Assembly (NCBI RefSeq): GCF_036032445.1
Contig: NZ_CP107932.1
Coordinates: forward strand, 560,501 to 624,500
Direction: 5' to 3'
Length of the DNA: 64,000 nucleotides
Source of the DNA: Nocardia sp. NBC_00416
GTDB taxonomy: Bacteria; Actinomycetota; Actinomycetes; Mycobacteriales; Mycobacteriaceae
Part shown: positions 43,794 through 52,310 of the stretch, one piece after another
How the letters are laid out: each line of letters begins with the position of its first letter
How positions within the stretch are numbered: the stretch's first letter is position 1
Notes under the pieces: model-generated
What the model was told of the DNA's origin: nothing
Databases searched by the model: none
The model's input: only the letters and a program-made list of their open reading frames with translations
Made by a program: the position numbers and the translations under genes

Positions 43794-44687
43794 TCACCGA
43801 TCGGCGAGTTTCGTCAGCAAGAAGTCGCGAGCGGCCGACGATGCCTGATCGAATCGCTCGCCGTACACCGCGAAGTGGCCACCAGGGACGAGCTCGAGCT
43901 GTTTGGGCTCCAAGGCGTCGGCGTAGCTCTGTAGTGCGATATCGCTGGGGGTGAGTGTGTCGCCCTCGGCGATCACCATCAGCAAGGGAGTGGGGGAAAC
44001 GCGGCGCAGGAATGCTTCCGGTGCGTAGCCCTGGAATTTGTCCACGCTGGAGAGCGTGACCTCGTTGCGCCAGGTGGGTATCTGCGGGCCGTTGGCCATC
44101 AGCCATTCGTAGACTTCGGCGCCCGGCATCGCGACCAGTTCGGTGGGGTCGTCGGAGGCGGCCTTGATCGTCTGGTGTGGTTCGCCCGCGGCGCGGGCGA
44201 GCCGGTCCGCGGCGATCGCCTGATGCACGGTCGGCAGCATGATCGAGGGTACGAGGCGGCCGAAGGTCGCCCAGCCGTTGGTCAGCGGGACCTGGGAGAC
44301 GGCGGCCCGGACGCGGCGGTCGGTGGCGGCGACGACCAGGACATGGGCGCCGGCGTAACTGGTTCCCCAGACGCCGATCCGATCGCTGTCGACACCGTCG
44401 AGTGTTTGCGCGTAGGTCACCGCGTCGCGATAGCCCTCGATCTGCGCGGCCGGGTCCACCTCGAAGCGCGGTTCGCCGTCGGAGGTGCCGAATCCGGGAT
44501 GGTCGTAGACCAGGCAGGCGAGCCCGGCGGCGCTGAATACTTCGGCGAACGGGGCGACCCATTCCTTGACGCCGGCGAATCCGTGGGTCATCACCACCAG
44601 CGGCGCGGGATCGGTGCGCTCTTCGGGCCGGTACAGCCATCCGCGCAGGGTGAGTCCGCCGCTGAGGAATTCCACGTCTTCACGCAT
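43794..44687 (-). CDS. Alpha/beta hydrolase (dienelactone hydrolase/esterase-like)
   Basis: A 297-residue hydrolase. MTHGFAGVKEW is the oxyanion region, GTSYAGAH (about residues 108-115) the nucleophile elbow, AEGDTLTP the acid and PGGHFAVYG the His. This resembles the peptidase S15/DLH-like hydrolases of actinobacteria. It is next to a TetR regulator on the same strand (78 bases upstream), and the CATTAC-N10-GTAATG site lies 14 bases before its start. The substrate is unknown. Confidence 0.8.
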   Translation of the reverse strand: MREDVEFLSGGLTLRGWLYRPEERTDPAPLVVMTHGFAGVKEWVAPFAEVFSAAGLACLVYDHPGFGTSDGEPRFEVDPAAQIEGYRDAVTYAQTLDGVDSDRIGVWGTSYAGAHVLVVAATDRRVRAAVSQVPLTNGWATFGRLVPSIMLPTVHQAIAADRLARAAGEPHQTIKAASDDPTELVAMPGAEVYEWLMANGPQIPTWRNEVTLSSVDKFQGYAPEAFLRRVSPTPLLMVIAEGDTLTPSDIALQSYADALEPKQLELVPGGHFAVYGERFDQASSAARDFLLTKLADR

Positions 44688-44700
44688 CGACCACGCCTTT

Positions 44701-44722
44701 CATTACGTAACGAGCCGTAATG
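44701..44722. promoter_or_regulatory. Operator candidate CATTAC-N10-GTAATG
   Basis: CATTACG (44701-44707) and CGTAATG (44716-44722) form a perfect 7-base-arm dyad directly upstream of the hydrolase. A second site with the same spacing lies at 45645-45666 upstream of the SDR remnant. Both probably bind the TetR protein encoded between them. Confidence 0.65.
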
Positions 44723-44764
44723 GAACATACCGCCGGGAGTATTGTGACGTCAACCATAGAGTTG

Positions 44765-45397
44765 TCAGTGCTCGGTCAGGCCCACCGCGTCGAGTGCGGA
44801 TCGCACTGTGTACTGCACGAACGTCTCGTCGATGGGCCCGAGTTCGGGTATCAGTGCGCGCATGAGCATCGGCCCGGTGATGAGGTCGCACAGCCATTCG
44901 GGGTCGACTTCGACAGTGATCTCGCCTCGGGCGACAGCGCGTTCGAGGATTGTTGCCGTGGAGCGTCTGCGTGGCCGGAGAAACTGTTCTTGGAACCGGT
45001 GTGCGACCTCCGGTGTGCGACCGAGTTCCTCCAGTAGTCCGGGCACGGCCCGGCGCAGTACCGGGTCGTTGAACAGCTCGCGTTGGTGCTGTTGGATTGC
45101 GAGGAGTTCGGCTTCGATGTCGCCCAGATCCTCGGCGCCGGGTTGCAATCCGTAGCGGTCGATCAGCATCGAGACGACGAGATCGGCGCGGCAGCTGTAC
45201 CGGCGATACAGTGCGGGTCTGCTGGTTCCCGCCGCATCGGCGACAGCTTGGAAGGTGAGCGCGCCGTAGCCGCGTTCGGCGATCAGGTGCGCCGCGGCTT
45301 CGAGTAGCGCACTGTCCACTCGACTGTCGCGGGGACGGCCGGTGCGAGACACGGCGGAGATATCCGGCATGTGTTCACCGTACCGAGAGTGCGTCAT
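44765..45397 (-). CDS. TetR/AcrR-family transcriptional regulator
   Basis: A 210-residue protein. The HTH spans about residues 20-65 (RVDSALLEAAAHLIAERGYG, then LTFQAVADAAGTSRPALYRR). A TetR C-terminal domain follows with ETFVQYTVRSALDAVGL at the end. The ATG at 45397 is chosen because GAGGTG lies about 5 bases upstream; an ATG at 45370 is also possible. It probably controls the downstream hydrolase and, originally, the SDR whose remnant starts at 45681. Confidence 0.85.
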   Translation of the reverse strand: MTHSRYGEHMPDISAVSRTGRPRDSRVDSALLEAAAHLIAERGYGALTFQAVADAAGTSRPALYRRYSCRADLVVSMLIDRYGLQPGAEDLGDIEAELLAIQQHQRELFNDPVLRRAVPGLLEELGRTPEVAHRFQEQFLRPRRRSTATILERAVARGEITVEVDPEWLCDLITGPMLMRALIPELGPIDETFVQYTVRSALDAVGLTEH

Positions 45398-45644
45398 CGG
45401 ACACCTCTTCCTCGGCACCTCGATGCGAGTCGTCGGATGCTTCGCCGGCCGGGCACCGGACCTGCTCCGAACGAAGACGACACGGTGGTGGCCCGGCGAT
45501 GCGCGCTCACTCGGTCGTCGGCGGGATATTGCGGTTTCCGCGCAGGAGGTGGGTCCCGTCGGGATCGACCTTGACCGATGTGATGGGCCGGGCGTACCAG
45601 CGATTCTGCTGTGGTTGACGTCACATCGCCGATGGGTTACCTTC

Positions 45645-45666
45645 CATTACAAGGCGAAATGTAATT
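45645..45666. promoter_or_regulatory. Second CATTAC-N10-GTAATT site
   Basis: CATTAC (45645-45650), ten bases, then GTAATT (45661-45666); the inner ATTACA/TGTAAT arms are perfect. It lies 15 bases before the SDR remnant start and has the same geometry as the site at 44701. Confidence 0.55.
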
Positions 45667-45680
45667 TAAGGCGGGGGTTC

Positions 45681-45746
45681 ATGTGTGACGATGTGGAATC
45701 CTTCAGCGGCAGAGTTGCGCTGCAGGTAGGGGCGAGTGCGCAATGA
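45681..45746 (+). pseudogene. SDR N-terminal remnant
   Basis: A 21-codon frame reads MCDDVESFSGRVALQVGASA. This resembles the start of SDR proteins (x-G-R-V-A-L-V-T-G-A-S-x-G-I-G) but stops exactly where the glycine loop should continue. The next frame (from 45743) has no SDR sequence. It is probably the stub of an SDR gene once controlled by the nearby TetR protein. Confidence 0.4.
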
Positions 45747-46322
45747 GCAGACCACCCAACTCGGGACGGCGAAGTGGCGGACGCACACGTCCCGACGGCA
45801 CGGCGACCGGGCTGACACTGCACGACCTGCAGATTGTCAGTAGCGTGCTCGGGTTCCGAAATGCCGAGGATCTGATCGGCAGCGAGCTGTGGCTCGGCAC
45901 ATCCGGCAATCGGCCGTCGAAGGCAGGCGCATCCATTCCGCCGACTCGACCTGAGCCGTTGCCATCGGCGATCGAGGGCTGTACAGGCGGAGGCGAGGGT
46001 CCACATCATGATCACAACACCTGCCGGCACCCTATGACACCACTGCGGTGATTCCGATGCGGGCGATCATCTGTTCTACGTTGCCCACCTGTTCGGCGGG
46101 GCTTGCGCACTGCGTGTTACCGACCGGCGAGGCACTGCTGTCGGCGGAACCGTCCGACCCCATCGTGCACGCAGAGTGGTATCGGCCCGCTCAGCTGATC
46201 GACGACTACACCGACCTGGCCAACGCGGTGGCGCGCCGGGCGCGACGCCTGCCGATCACGCCGATGCCGTAGCGAGCGAGTATCCGATCTGCTGCTCCCG
46301 GGCTCGTGTCGCACCTGACCGG
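45747..46322. other. Region without a supported gene
   Basis: About 575 bases. A frame at 45743-46051 overlaps the SDR stub by 4 bases, and one at 46048-46272 follows; both have protein-like pieces (HDLQIVSSVLGFRNAEDLIG; IVHAEWYRPAQLIDDYTDLA) but no recognisable family. They may be real small genes or decayed sequence. Confidence 0.35.
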
Positions 46323-48569
46323 CTACTCACTGCGCGAGGCGTCGAGTGCCCGCGAGGTGGGCGTCGCGTGACCCGTGTAGTGGGCTACGGGACCTTCGAA
46401 GAGCACCGTCCCGCCATGCCTGCCCGGTCTCGGACCGAGGTCGATCAACCAGTCGGCGTGCCGGATCACCTCGAGGTCGTGCTCGATGACGACTACGGTG
46501 TGGCCGGAGTCCACGAGGGCGTCGACCACTCGCAACAGCGTCTCGATATCGGCCGGATGCAGACCGGTGGTCGGCTCGTCCAGCAGATACACCGCCGGTT
46601 CCGCAGCTTCGCGGAGTTCTCTGGCGATCTTGAGCCGCTGGCATTCGCCGCCGGACAGTCCGCTCAGCGGTTCGCCCAGCCGCAGGTATCCGAGGCCGAC
46701 TTCGGCGAGCCGTTCCAGGGCTCGGGTGATGGCCGGCTCGGGCAGTCGCTCGATGGCCTCGGCGACGGTGAGGTCGTCGACATCGGCGATGGACAGGCCG
46801 TCCACCGTGTGGGAGAGCGCCTCCGGGGTGAAGCGTCGCCCGTGGCAGCTGTCGCAAACGGTCTGCTGACCGTCGAGGAACGCAAGATCGGTATAGATGA
46901 CACCGAGTCCGCCACAGTTCGGACAGCCACCCGCAGAGTTGGCGCTGAACAATGCGGCGGGCGCTCGGTTGTGGCGGGCGAAGAGTTTGCGGACAGCGGG
47001 GGCGATACCGGTATAGGTGAGCGGAGTGGATCGCCGGTTGGCGCTCACCGGTTTCTGGTCGAGGGCTATCGCCTCGTGCCGGGAGGCGAATTCGGCGGCC
47101 AGACTGGATTTCCCGGAACCTGCGACCCCGGTGAGCACGGTCAGTACGCCGGTCGGGATGTCGACGGTGACGCCACACAGGTTGTTGCGGTACGCCTCGG
47201 CCACGGTGAGTTTGCCGGTCGCCTGCCGTGGCTCTCGGCGTGCGGTCCGCTGTCGCGCCAGTGCGCGCGCCGTCGGCGTATCGGCGGCGCGCAGGTCGGC
47301 GAACGTACCCTGGAACACCAGCCTGCCCCCCTCGGCGCCGGCGCCGGGACCGAGTTCCACGATCTGATCGGCGCACGCCATCACGGCCGGATCGTGTTCC
47401 ACGACAAGCACACTGTTTCCGCTGTCGCGTAACCGGGCGAGCAGCCGCGTCATCGATGCCACATCGGTGGGATGCAGGCCGACGGTCGGTTCGTCCACCA
47501 CGTAGGTCATTTCGATGAGGCTGGAACCGAGGTGTTTCACCGTCTTGATCCGTTGTGATTCGCCGCCGGACAGTGTCGTGGTGGCGCGGCCGAGGGTGAG
47601 GTAACCGAGACCGATGGTGGTCATCGCGTCCAACCGGGCACGCAACGCCTCGACCACAGGTGCGACCTGCGGCACTCGGATGGTCGCGACGAGGTCGGCG
47701 AGCTCGCCGACCTCCCACCTGGCCATCTCTCCGATCGTGTGGCCGAGGACGGTCACGGCGCGCGACTCTTCGTTCAGCCGGTCACCGCCGCATGCGGCGC
47801 AGCATTCGGAGCGGGTGAACCGGCGGATCGTCTCCTGTTTGCGCTCGGACAGGTTGTCGGAGGTGTGCAGATGAATTCGTTCGAACCGCTCGACGATGCC
47901 CTCGTAGTCCTTGGGCGGGCGGCGGCCGAGTCGGTCCGCGGCAGAGCCGCCGTACAGCAGCGCGTCGCGTTCGGTCTCTGACCACACCCGCAGCGGGGTA
48001 TCGGGGTCGAAGACGCCGATACCCGCGTACTGCTCGTACCAGTAGCCGCCGTGGCCGAATCCGGGCAGCAGAATCGCGCCGTCGGCGAGGCTTCTGTTCA
48101 GGTCGAGGAACCGTTCGGTCGCGCTCACCACCACTTCGCCCAACCCGGCGCAGGCCCGGCACATGCCCGCCGGCTCGTTGAAGGAGAAGTGATCGGATTC
48201 CCCGGCCCACGGCTCCCCGATCCGGGAGTACAGCAGGCGCAGGTAGGTCCAGGTGTCGGTGATCGTGCCGACCGTCGAACGGGCATTGCCGCCGATGCGC
48301 CGCTGATCGATCACCACAACCGGCGACACTCCGTCTATGCGGTCGACCGGGGGCCGCGCCCATTTCGGCAACCGGTTGCGCACGAACGGGGGATAGGTCT
48401 CGTTGAGCTGGTAGCCGGCTTCCGCCGCGACGGTGTCGAACACCAGTGACGATTTCCCGGAACCGGATCGGCCGACGAATACGACAAGCCGGTGGCGGGG
48501 GATATCGAGGTCGAGACCGGTCAGGTTGTGGGTGCGTGCGCCGCGAATGGTGATGTTGCTCGTATCCAT
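46323..48569 (-). CDS. UvrA-like ABC ATPase (short class II type)
   Basis: A 748-residue twin ATPase. It has Walker A GRSGSGKSS (33-41) and GVAGSGKSS, and signatures TLSGGESQRIK and GLSGGECQRLK each followed by DEPT. Zn-finger pairs are CCAACGGDRL and the CPNCGG/CDSCHG module. At about 200 residues less than UvrA it lacks the UvrB-binding domain, as in UvrA2/DrrC-type proteins linked to DNA-damage or drug tolerance. It acts in the cytoplasm on DNA, if the family role holds. It is divergent from a WYL regulator that probably controls it. Confidence 0.87.
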   Translation of the reverse strand: MDTSNITIRGARTHNLTGLDLDIPRHRLVVFVGRSGSGKSSLVFDTVAAEAGYQLNETYPPFVRNRLPKWARPPVDRIDGVSPVVVIDQRRIGGNARSTVGTITDTWTYLRLLYSRIGEPWAGESDHFSFNEPAGMCRACAGLGEVVVSATERFLDLNRSLADGAILLPGFGHGGYWYEQYAGIGVFDPDTPLRVWSETERDALLYGGSAADRLGRRPPKDYEGIVERFERIHLHTSDNLSERKQETIRRFTRSECCAACGGDRLNEESRAVTVLGHTIGEMARWEVGELADLVATIRVPQVAPVVEALRARLDAMTTIGLGYLTLGRATTTLSGGESQRIKTVKHLGSSLIEMTYVVDEPTVGLHPTDVASMTRLLARLRDSGNSVLVVEHDPAVMACADQIVELGPGAGAEGGRLVFQGTFADLRAADTPTARALARQRTARREPRQATGKLTVAEAYRNNLCGVTVDIPTGVLTVLTGVAGSGKSSLAAEFASRHEAIALDQKPVSANRRSTPLTYTGIAPAVRKLFARHNRAPAALFSANSAGGCPNCGGLGVIYTDLAFLDGQQTVCDSCHGRRFTPEALSHTVDGLSIADVDDLTVAEAIERLPEPAITRALERLAEVGLGYLRLGEPLSGLSGGECQRLKIARELREAAEPAVYLLDEPTTGLHPADIETLLRVVDALVDSGHTVVVIEHDLEVIRHADWLIDLGPRPGRHGGTVLFEGPVAHYTGHATPTSRALDASRSE

Positions 48570-48632
48570 GGATCAGACGCTAGGGACAGATGTGGCCGGT
48601 TTCCGGCCGCGATTCACGGAAGAATCGGACCG

Positions 48633-49646
48633 GTGGCGGATGTGACCGAACGAATGCTGGCGCTGTTGTCGACACTGCAGACCGGCGGCGTCTACTCGGG
48701 TGCGGAGCTGGCCCGTCGGCTCGACAGCAGCCCCCGGACGCTGCGCCGGGATATCGAGCGGCTCCGCCGTTACGGCTATCCGGTGGAGACTCGCCCAGGT
48801 CCCGGCGGCTATTACCGGCTCCGGGCCGGGCGCACGATGCCGCCCCTGGTCCTCGACGACGACGAGGCGATCGCCACCCTGCTCGGCTTGGCCGCACTCG
48901 GCGCCACCGGCCCCGCGACCGCGGGCGGGCTCGACGATGCCGCGACCCGCGCCTACGGCAAGATCGACCAATTCCTGCCCGCCCGGCTCCAGCCCCGGGT
49001 GGCGGCGATGCGTGCCGGTCTGGACACGGGTCGGCATTCCGCGCCCGGGGTGTCGCCGGAACACCTCGCCACCTTGGCTGCCGCTATCGCCGACCGCGAG
49101 ATCGTGACCTTCGGTTACACCGATGTCCGCGGTGCGACGAGCCTCCGAAGGGTCCACCCCTACCGCCAGATCCATCAGCACCTGCGCTGGTATCTGCTCG
49201 CCTGGGATACCGGTCGCACGGACTGGCGTGTGTTCCGGGTGGATCGTCTCAGCGAGTTGCTGAATACCGGCGCCCGGTACGAGCTGCGCCCGCTACCGGC
49301 CGATACCGCTGTCGACTACCTGCAGCGCGGCCTCGATACCGGTAAGCGGCGCGTCGATCTGCTGGTGGCGGCGCCGCCGGAGCGGGTCGCGGACGCGCTG
49401 GCCTACCAGCATGCCGAGATCGCCGCCCACGACGACCGGCACACCTCTGTCACAGTCCGGTTGGACACCTGGCAGTGGCTGGTCGGCGTACTCGCTTTCC
49501 TGGACACCGATTTCACCGTGGCGGCGCCCGCCGGCTTCCTGAGCGGGTTGGAGACCTTCGCCCGGCGTCTGCTCGCGGCGGTCACCGACCCACCGGGCAC
49601 CCAACTCGACGACAACCGGTCGCGCCGACCCCCGCTGAGCCGGTGA
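48633..49646 (+). CDS. HTH/WYL-domain transcriptional regulator
   Basis: A 337-residue protein. The N-terminal HTH_11 (MLALLSTLQTGGVYSGAELA, RRLDSSPRTLRRDIERLRRY) is followed by the WYL domain with ADREIVTFGYTDVRG, HPYRQIHQHLRWYLLAWDTG and RVFRVDRLSELL. WYL proteins sense nucleic acid or nucleotide ligands and often control DNA-damage genes, which fits the divergent UvrA-like gene 63 bases away. GTG at 48633 is the likely start with GGAAGA upstream; a GTG at 48642 is also possible. Confidence 0.87.
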   Translation: MADVTERMLALLSTLQTGGVYSGAELARRLDSSPRTLRRDIERLRRYGYPVETRPGPGGYYRLRAGRTMPPLVLDDDEAIATLLGLAALGATGPATAGGLDDAATRAYGKIDQFLPARLQPRVAAMRAGLDTGRHSAPGVSPEHLATLAAAIADREIVTFGYTDVRGATSLRRVHPYRQIHQHLRWYLLAWDTGRTDWRVFRVDRLSELLNTGARYELRPLPADTAVDYLQRGLDTGKRRVDLLVAAPPERVADALAYQHAEIAAHDDRHTSVTVRLDTWQWLVGVLAFLDTDFTVAAPAGFLSGLETFARRLLAAVTDPPGTQLDDNRSRRPPLSR

Positions 49647-49792
49647 TCACCAAGTTCCCAGACGACGACCTCGCGACCCGCATCCGGAGGGCCGGCATCG
49701 AGAACGGTGTCACCACTTACGCATTCGAGATCGTGCGTGGCACCGGTGTGGTGCTCAGCAACGGCATCGCCGAGATCGCGGTCTGCCCCTGA
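49643..49792 (+). CDS. Possible small coupled gene
   Basis: A 49-residue frame whose GTG overlaps the stop of the WYL gene (GTGA, 49643-49646). The sequence (KFPDDDLATRIRRAGIENGV, then TYAFEIVRGTGVVLSNGIAE) looks protein-like and ends normally. It has no known family. It is either a coupled small gene or the remains of one. Confidence 0.35.
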   Translation: MITKFPDDDLATRIRRAGIENGVTTYAFEIVRGTGVVLSNGIAEIAVCP

Positions 49793-49942
49793 CATTCCCC
49801 TGCCGACCGACGCGGCCCCACACGGCCCCGGCCGTCCGGGCCCACCGGTGCACGACATACGAACGGTGTTGGTGGCCCGGCGCCGCGAACTGTGAAGGGG
49901 GAGCCGGTCACCGACAGCGCCGCGCCGATGCGACGAGATTGT

Positions 49943-50746
49943 TCACGCCATGTGTACCGGCACCGGGGAGGTGAGGACCTTCCGGGTGACGCGTTCGGCG
50001 ATGGTGGCGACCACGGTACGTGGGCGGCGCGGTGTCAGGTGTGCCGCCACTGCGTTGCCGAGTCCAGGAGTGACGTAACCGCGGTCGCGGTCCAGGGCGC
50101 GCAAGGCGGTGCGCACCACCGGTTCCGGTGTAGACATCGAACCGTTCACCGCCGCTTCGCGCGTGCCGATAGTGTCGAAGAACGGAGTGTCGACGGGGCC
50201 GGGGCACACGGTGAGCACCCGGATGCCCCGGCGCCGGTATTCCTCGCGCAGAGCGAGGCCGAAGTTGAGGACGAATCCTTTGGCGGCGCTGTAGACCGCG
50301 AAGTACGGTGCGGGCTGGAAACCCGCGGTGGAGGCGACGTTGACGACCGCGCCCGTGCCGCGGGCCAGCATGCCCGGGATCAGCGCGTGGGTGAGGTCGA
50401 CCAAGGCGACGACGTTCACCATGAGCTGGTCGTGATCGCGGTCGGAGGCGATGTCCTCGAATCGGCCGCAGGTGCCGAATCCCGCGTTGTTCACCAGCAG
50501 GTCGACCTGCAGTCCGTCATGGGTTAGCCGTTCGGTGATGCGCCGGGCCGCGTCGGGCTCGGCGAGGTCCTGCACGAGCACGTGGGCGCCGATGCCGTGC
50601 TCGGCGGCCAGGCGTTGGGCCACCGCGGTGAGCCGTTCCTCGGAGCGCGCGACCAGGATCAGGTCGTGCCCCCGGGCGGCGAGCTGGGCGGCGAACTCCG
50701 CGCCGAGACCGGACGAGGCGCCGGTGACAAGAGCCGTACTACGCAT
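49943..50746 (-). CDS. SDR-family oxidoreductase (YqjQ/DltE-like)
   Basis: A 267-residue classical SDR. TGASSGLG (residues 8-15), LVNNAGFG, the VASTAG Ser and YSAAKGFV (Tyr/Lys) are complete. The SxxRL-type ARSEERLTAVAQRL segment suggests NADP use. The C-terminal part (VVRTALRALDRDRGYVTPGL) is typical of SDRs related to fatty-acyl or retinol-type dehydrogenases. It is divergent from a TetR gene with overlapping dyads between. AAGGAACG precedes the ATG at 50746. Confidence 0.85.
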   Translation of the reverse strand: MRSTALVTGASSGLGAEFAAQLAARGHDLILVARSEERLTAVAQRLAAEHGIGAHVLVQDLAEPDAARRITERLTHDGLQVDLLVNNAGFGTCGRFEDIASDRDHDQLMVNVVALVDLTHALIPGMLARGTGAVVNVASTAGFQPAPYFAVYSAAKGFVLNFGLALREEYRRRGIRVLTVCPGPVDTPFFDTIGTREAAVNGSMSTPEPVVRTALRALDRDRGYVTPGLGNAVAAHLTPRRPRTVVATIAERVTRKVLTSPVPVHMA

Positions 50747-50798
50747 GATCGTTCCTTCGTTGAGCCGGTAAGTGAGACAAACTGTACTCATTTAATCT

Positions 50799-50838
50799 AT
50801 AACTGCAACTCGTATGACTCAGTTATCTTTGTAGTTGC
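50799..50838. promoter_or_regulatory. Overlapping dyads between SDR and TetR genes
   Basis: ATAACTG (50799-50805) pairs with CAGTTAT (50820-50826), and GCAACT (50805-50810) pairs with AGTTGC (50833-50838). The AT-rich island in high-GC DNA fits divergent promoters with TetR operators. Confidence 0.55.
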
Positions 50839-50883
50839 GGGTTCGTGTAGCGTTTTCCGGGTCGGCGGTCGAGAGGAGGCTTC

Positions 50884-51459
50884 ATGAGCGAGACCACGGC
50901 GCGGCCGCTGCGCGCCGACGCGGAGCGCAGCGTGCGGGCGATCCTGGAGGCGGCCGAACGCCTGTTGTCCGCGGACCCCGGAGCGTCCATGGAGCAGATC
51001 GCGGCGGCCGCGGGCGTGTCCCGGGCGACGATCCATCGACGATTCGCTCACCGGCAGGCCCTCGTCGACGCCTTGGTCGATTCAGCCGCTCGCCAACTCA
51101 CGGCCGCGGTCGAATCCGGCCGTCCCGACACCGCGCCGCCGCTGGTCGCGCTGCACCAGATCACCGCCAATGTCCTGGAGGTGAAGGGCGCTTGGACCTT
51201 TGCCCTCGGCGTGCGGCCCGACCCCGATAGTGACGCGGCAACCCTGCACGCGGCCATGGCCCAGCACTGCATCGCGGTGCTGGAACGGGCCAAGGCGGAC
51301 GAACTCATCGACGCGGCCGCAGACCTCGACTGGGTGCGCCGGGTCTACTACGCGCTGATCGGAGAGTCGCTGCACGGCAACGCCGAAGGCAGCGACTCCG
51401 ACACCCTGGCCGCTCGTATCGTCGATACGCTCCTGCACGGCGCGGCCCCGCGCGGCTGA
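50884..51459 (+). CDS. TetR/AcrR-family transcriptional regulator
   Basis: A 191-residue protein. The HTH is at residues 17-62 (SVRAILEAAERLLSADPGAS, IAAAAGVSRATIHRRFAHRQ). The ligand-binding domain is short with a TetR_C-like end (DWVRRVYYALIGESLHGNAE). GAGAGGAGGCTTC precedes the ATG, a strong ribosome-binding site. It most likely represses the divergent SDR gene and itself. Confidence 0.88.
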   Translation: MSETTARPLRADAERSVRAILEAAERLLSADPGASMEQIAAAAGVSRATIHRRFAHRQALVDALVDSAARQLTAAVESGRPDTAPPLVALHQITANVLEVKGAWTFALGVRPDPDSDAATLHAAMAQHCIAVLERAKADELIDAAADLDWVRRVYYALIGESLHGNAEGSDSDTLAARIVDTLLHGAAPRG

Positions 51460-51662
51460 CAGGCGGCGGCATGCATTCGCTCGCGCACCGCCGATCGGTA
51501 TCCGCTCGTCTTCAGCGATAGGCCGGACCTGTATCCGGCTCGTTGCGCAGGTAGAGACGAGATACCCGACCGTTCGGCCGGACGGTCGGTCGAGAAGCGC
51601 CCGGGAGCACCGTCCAACTGGGTTGTGCCCCATATAGACATGCCTCGAAGGACGAACAGTGG
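51460..51662. other. Intergenic, nothing recognised
   Basis: A short GC-rich gap after the TetR gene, facing the convergent unknown gene. No clear terminator hairpin with T-run was seen. Confidence 0.4.
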
Positions 51663-51893
51663 TCAGGAGTTCTGCTCGATCATCGCGATGAATTCCTCGG
51701 CATGCCGACCGGATACCTCGAAGGTCACGGTTGCCGGCTTAGCTGGACCGTGCTCACCGGCGACCGGGCCGGGAACGACCGACCGTGCCAGATGCCGCAC
51801 TTCATCGAAGGTCAAAGCTCCCAGCTCCCGCTGCTTCCAGTGCACCTCCATGGGCGGTGCGCTCTCCAGGAGCGCGGTGAGCAGGTCCTCCAC
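51663..51893 (-). CDS. Small protein of unknown function
   Basis: A 76-residue frame from a GTG: MEDLLTALLESAPPMEVHWK, then RELGALTFDEVRHLARSV and a C-terminal VTFEVSGRHAEEFIAMIEQN. The composition and regular helix/strand pattern suggest a real small protein, perhaps a truncated one because the frame stays open upstream towards the IS630 fragment. The family is not recognised. Confidence 0.4.
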   Translation of the reverse strand: MEDLLTALLESAPPMEVHWKQRELGALTFDEVRHLARSVVPGPVAGEHGPAKPATVTFEVSGRHAEEFIAMIEQNS

Positions 51894-51997
51894 ACCGAGA
51901 TCCGAGCCGATTGTCGGACACCGATAACCATCCAGGTACCGGCACTGTGAGGCGACACGAGAATGTCAGCGGGTACCAGTGACCATATGCGGTTGAC

Positions 51998-52145
51998 GGC
52001 AGAGACCTTGGGGGTTGCCGAGCGCACGGTGAAGCGCTTCCGCCACTTCGCCACGGTAATCGGCGTAACACCCACTGCTGCCGCCACATGCGCGTTCGCC
52101 GCACCCGGCTCCGCGCACGCCAACACGATCCGGCACCGCAAGGCG
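51998..52145 (-). pseudogene. IS630-family transposase N-terminal fragment
   Basis: The minus strand encodes RCRIVLACAEPGAANAHVAA and AVGVTPITVAKWRKRF, matching the HTH of IS630/Tc1-type transposases (RARIVLAC, VGVSPxTVxKWRxRF). An upstream piece in another frame (RPELVR) fits the usual leader. Nothing of the DDE domain follows. It lies left of the tandem IS5 pair. Confidence 0.55.
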
Positions 52146-52275
52146 TACGCCTGCGTCGAAGTCGCCGCCGCGCACCCCGCACCAACTCCGGCCGCTCCGT
52201 TTTCGTCACCGCCGAATCCTGCAATTAGCCAACGTATTTCAGGCGCGGAACACTAGGGCGTGTGTCGAAGTGGTG

Positions 52276-52310
52276 AGCAGTGGGCGGGCCGACGGCCCGC
52301 CCACTGCTCA
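52276..52310. repeat. Subterminal hairpin at the left end of element A
   Basis: GAGCAGTGGGCGGGCC (52276-52291) and GGCCCGCCCACTGCTC (52295-52310) are perfect 16-base arms around GAC. It lies between the inverted repeat and the end of the transposase gene, so it may terminate transcription in or out. There is no T-run. Confidence 0.8.

Noticed and set aside
46176-47432. A 418-codon open frame antisense to the UvrA-like gene
   Set aside because: Same reason: the sense strand encodes a complete twin ATPase; the antisense frame lacks domains and a ribosome-binding site.
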